DNA of 24,397 bases, from assembly GCA_023091735.1 (NCBI GenBank), contig JALKBU010000795.1, positions 1 to 24,397 of the forward strand, in the 5' to 3' direction. The translations under genes and the position numbers were made by a program. The stretch is from Trichomonas tenax (Eukaryota; Parabasalia; Trichomonadida; Trichomonadidae). This document shows positions 23,909 through 24,397 of the stretch, in pieces; positions within the stretch are counted from its first letter, which is position 1, and the number at the start of each line of letters is the position of its first letter. The notes under the pieces are model-generated. The model saw nothing but the letters and a program-made list of their open reading frames with translations. It searched no databases and was not told the DNA's origin.

Positions 23909-24397
23909 TACTGCCTATCACCTGGGACCTGCACCTGGTTCACTTGGTGCACTTAAAGAAATGAGGTAAATAACGAAAATTCGAGTGAAAAGACATGAAA
24001 AACAGTGATTTAGGGGCAAAAATGAAATTTACGACTCGGTGCACACGATACGTCTACTTGGTGCACTCGGTGCAGTTTGAGATTTAGGGTCGTTTGGAGG
24101 TAATGGTATGAAGAAATGGGGTAAATTAATGAAGGGAGCGAGTTTTGGGGCTTTTATGAGGTGTGGAGACAAGGGGAAAGGGTTAAAATGAAGTCTGTAC
24201 ATGTTTTAAATTAACGATTGGTGTTGATGAAGGCGTAAATACAAGTACGGTCATGTTTTAAATTAATTTTGATGTCAATGTTTGAATTTACTGCTTCATA
24301 TGCTTAAAATTTGATTGAACTCGTTAATTATACCAGGTAACCAGATTACCAGGTAATACCAGGTAAGAAAAATTTTAGGGAAAGGATTTTTATGAAT

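Larger units (their letters stand above)
23340..24397. repeat. G-rich noncoding island of nested repeats
   Basis: No gene is visible. The plus strand is G-rich and C-poor. Identical or near-identical blocks recur: a 33-nt exact direct repeat at 23420-23452 and 23995-24027; a 30-nt block (one mismatch) beginning GGCTTAATATTAT at 23740-23769 and 23839-23868; a (A)AAATT(T)GAGGATTT core four times (near 23489, 23522, 23755, 23854); GGTCGTTT three times (near 23392, 23672, 24088); and TACCAGGTAA three times (24331, 24347, 24357). The order suggests repeated local duplication of a roughly 160-bp to 575-bp unit. Confidence 0.75.

Noticed and set aside
23430..24380. Several TTAGGG/TTAGGGG hexamers, all on the plus strand, suggesting telomere-like DNA
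   Set aside because: They are scattered, not tandem, several come from the same duplicated blocks, and the strand is G-rich overall. There is no evidence of a telomere or chromosome end.
1..24397. tRNA, rRNA, snRNA or CRISPR array
   Set aside because: I looked for B-box-like GGTTCNANNCC, cloverleaf arms, rRNA cores and regularly spaced repeats with unique spacers, and found none that held up.

Overview
The window looks like nuclear DNA of a trichomonad (Parabasalia), most like Trichomonas vaginalis or a close relative; the species is not fixed. The grounds are: AT-rich intergenic DNA; long intronless genes on both strands; very short leaders with TCA(C/T)(T/A) initiator (Inr) motifs 6-22 nt before several ATGs; stop codons that run into TAAA in some genes; a mitochondrial-type DnaJ with a short MLS...R presequence of the hydrogenosomal kind; several divergent alpha-solenoid genes, one fused to a TKL kinase; and a remnant of a phage-tail-collar-like gene of the sort carried by large DNA transposons.

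Layout. 1-1949 holds no intact gene: a GC-richer patch, a 37-bp tandem repeat, a decayed coiled-coil gene on the minus strand, and a decayed, frame-broken coding stretch on the plus strand. 1950-5982 carries three plus-strand genes: an SLC35F-type transporter, a probable hydrogenosomal DnaJ, and a secreted histidine acid phosphatase. 6180-9840 holds two divergently transcribed alpha-helical genes of unknown role. 9953-11143 (minus) is a fringe/C1GALT-like glycosyltransferase whose upstream DNA has three copies of a 20-bp repeat. 11828-12701 (minus) is a disordered, charged protein gene whose frame is broken near its 3' end, followed by an ankyrin-like relic. 13217-17232 holds an alpha-solenoid gene and a TKL kinase with a long helical tail, with a small minus-strand ORF between them. 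17856-20366 is VPS16 and 21071-21673 (minus) is a Rab5-like GTPase.

The last 2.4 kb is accessory-like: a tail-collar domain remnant ending against a GC-rich hairpin, a start-less ORF directly behind it, an 80-residue ORF of unknown role, and about 1 kb of G-rich noncoding DNA full of nested direct, inverted and 9-bp tandem repeats.

Functional links. VPS16 (HOPS/CORVET core) and the Rab5-like GTPase act in the same endolysosomal tethering pathway, and the acid phosphatase would travel to or through those compartments. Gene order in such genomes is mostly not operonic, so this may be chance. The most informative observations are the Inr/M3/M5-like promoter motifs (which correct two start sites), the broken genes, and the repeat island at the right end. 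I saw no convincing tRNA, rRNA, CRISPR or intron.
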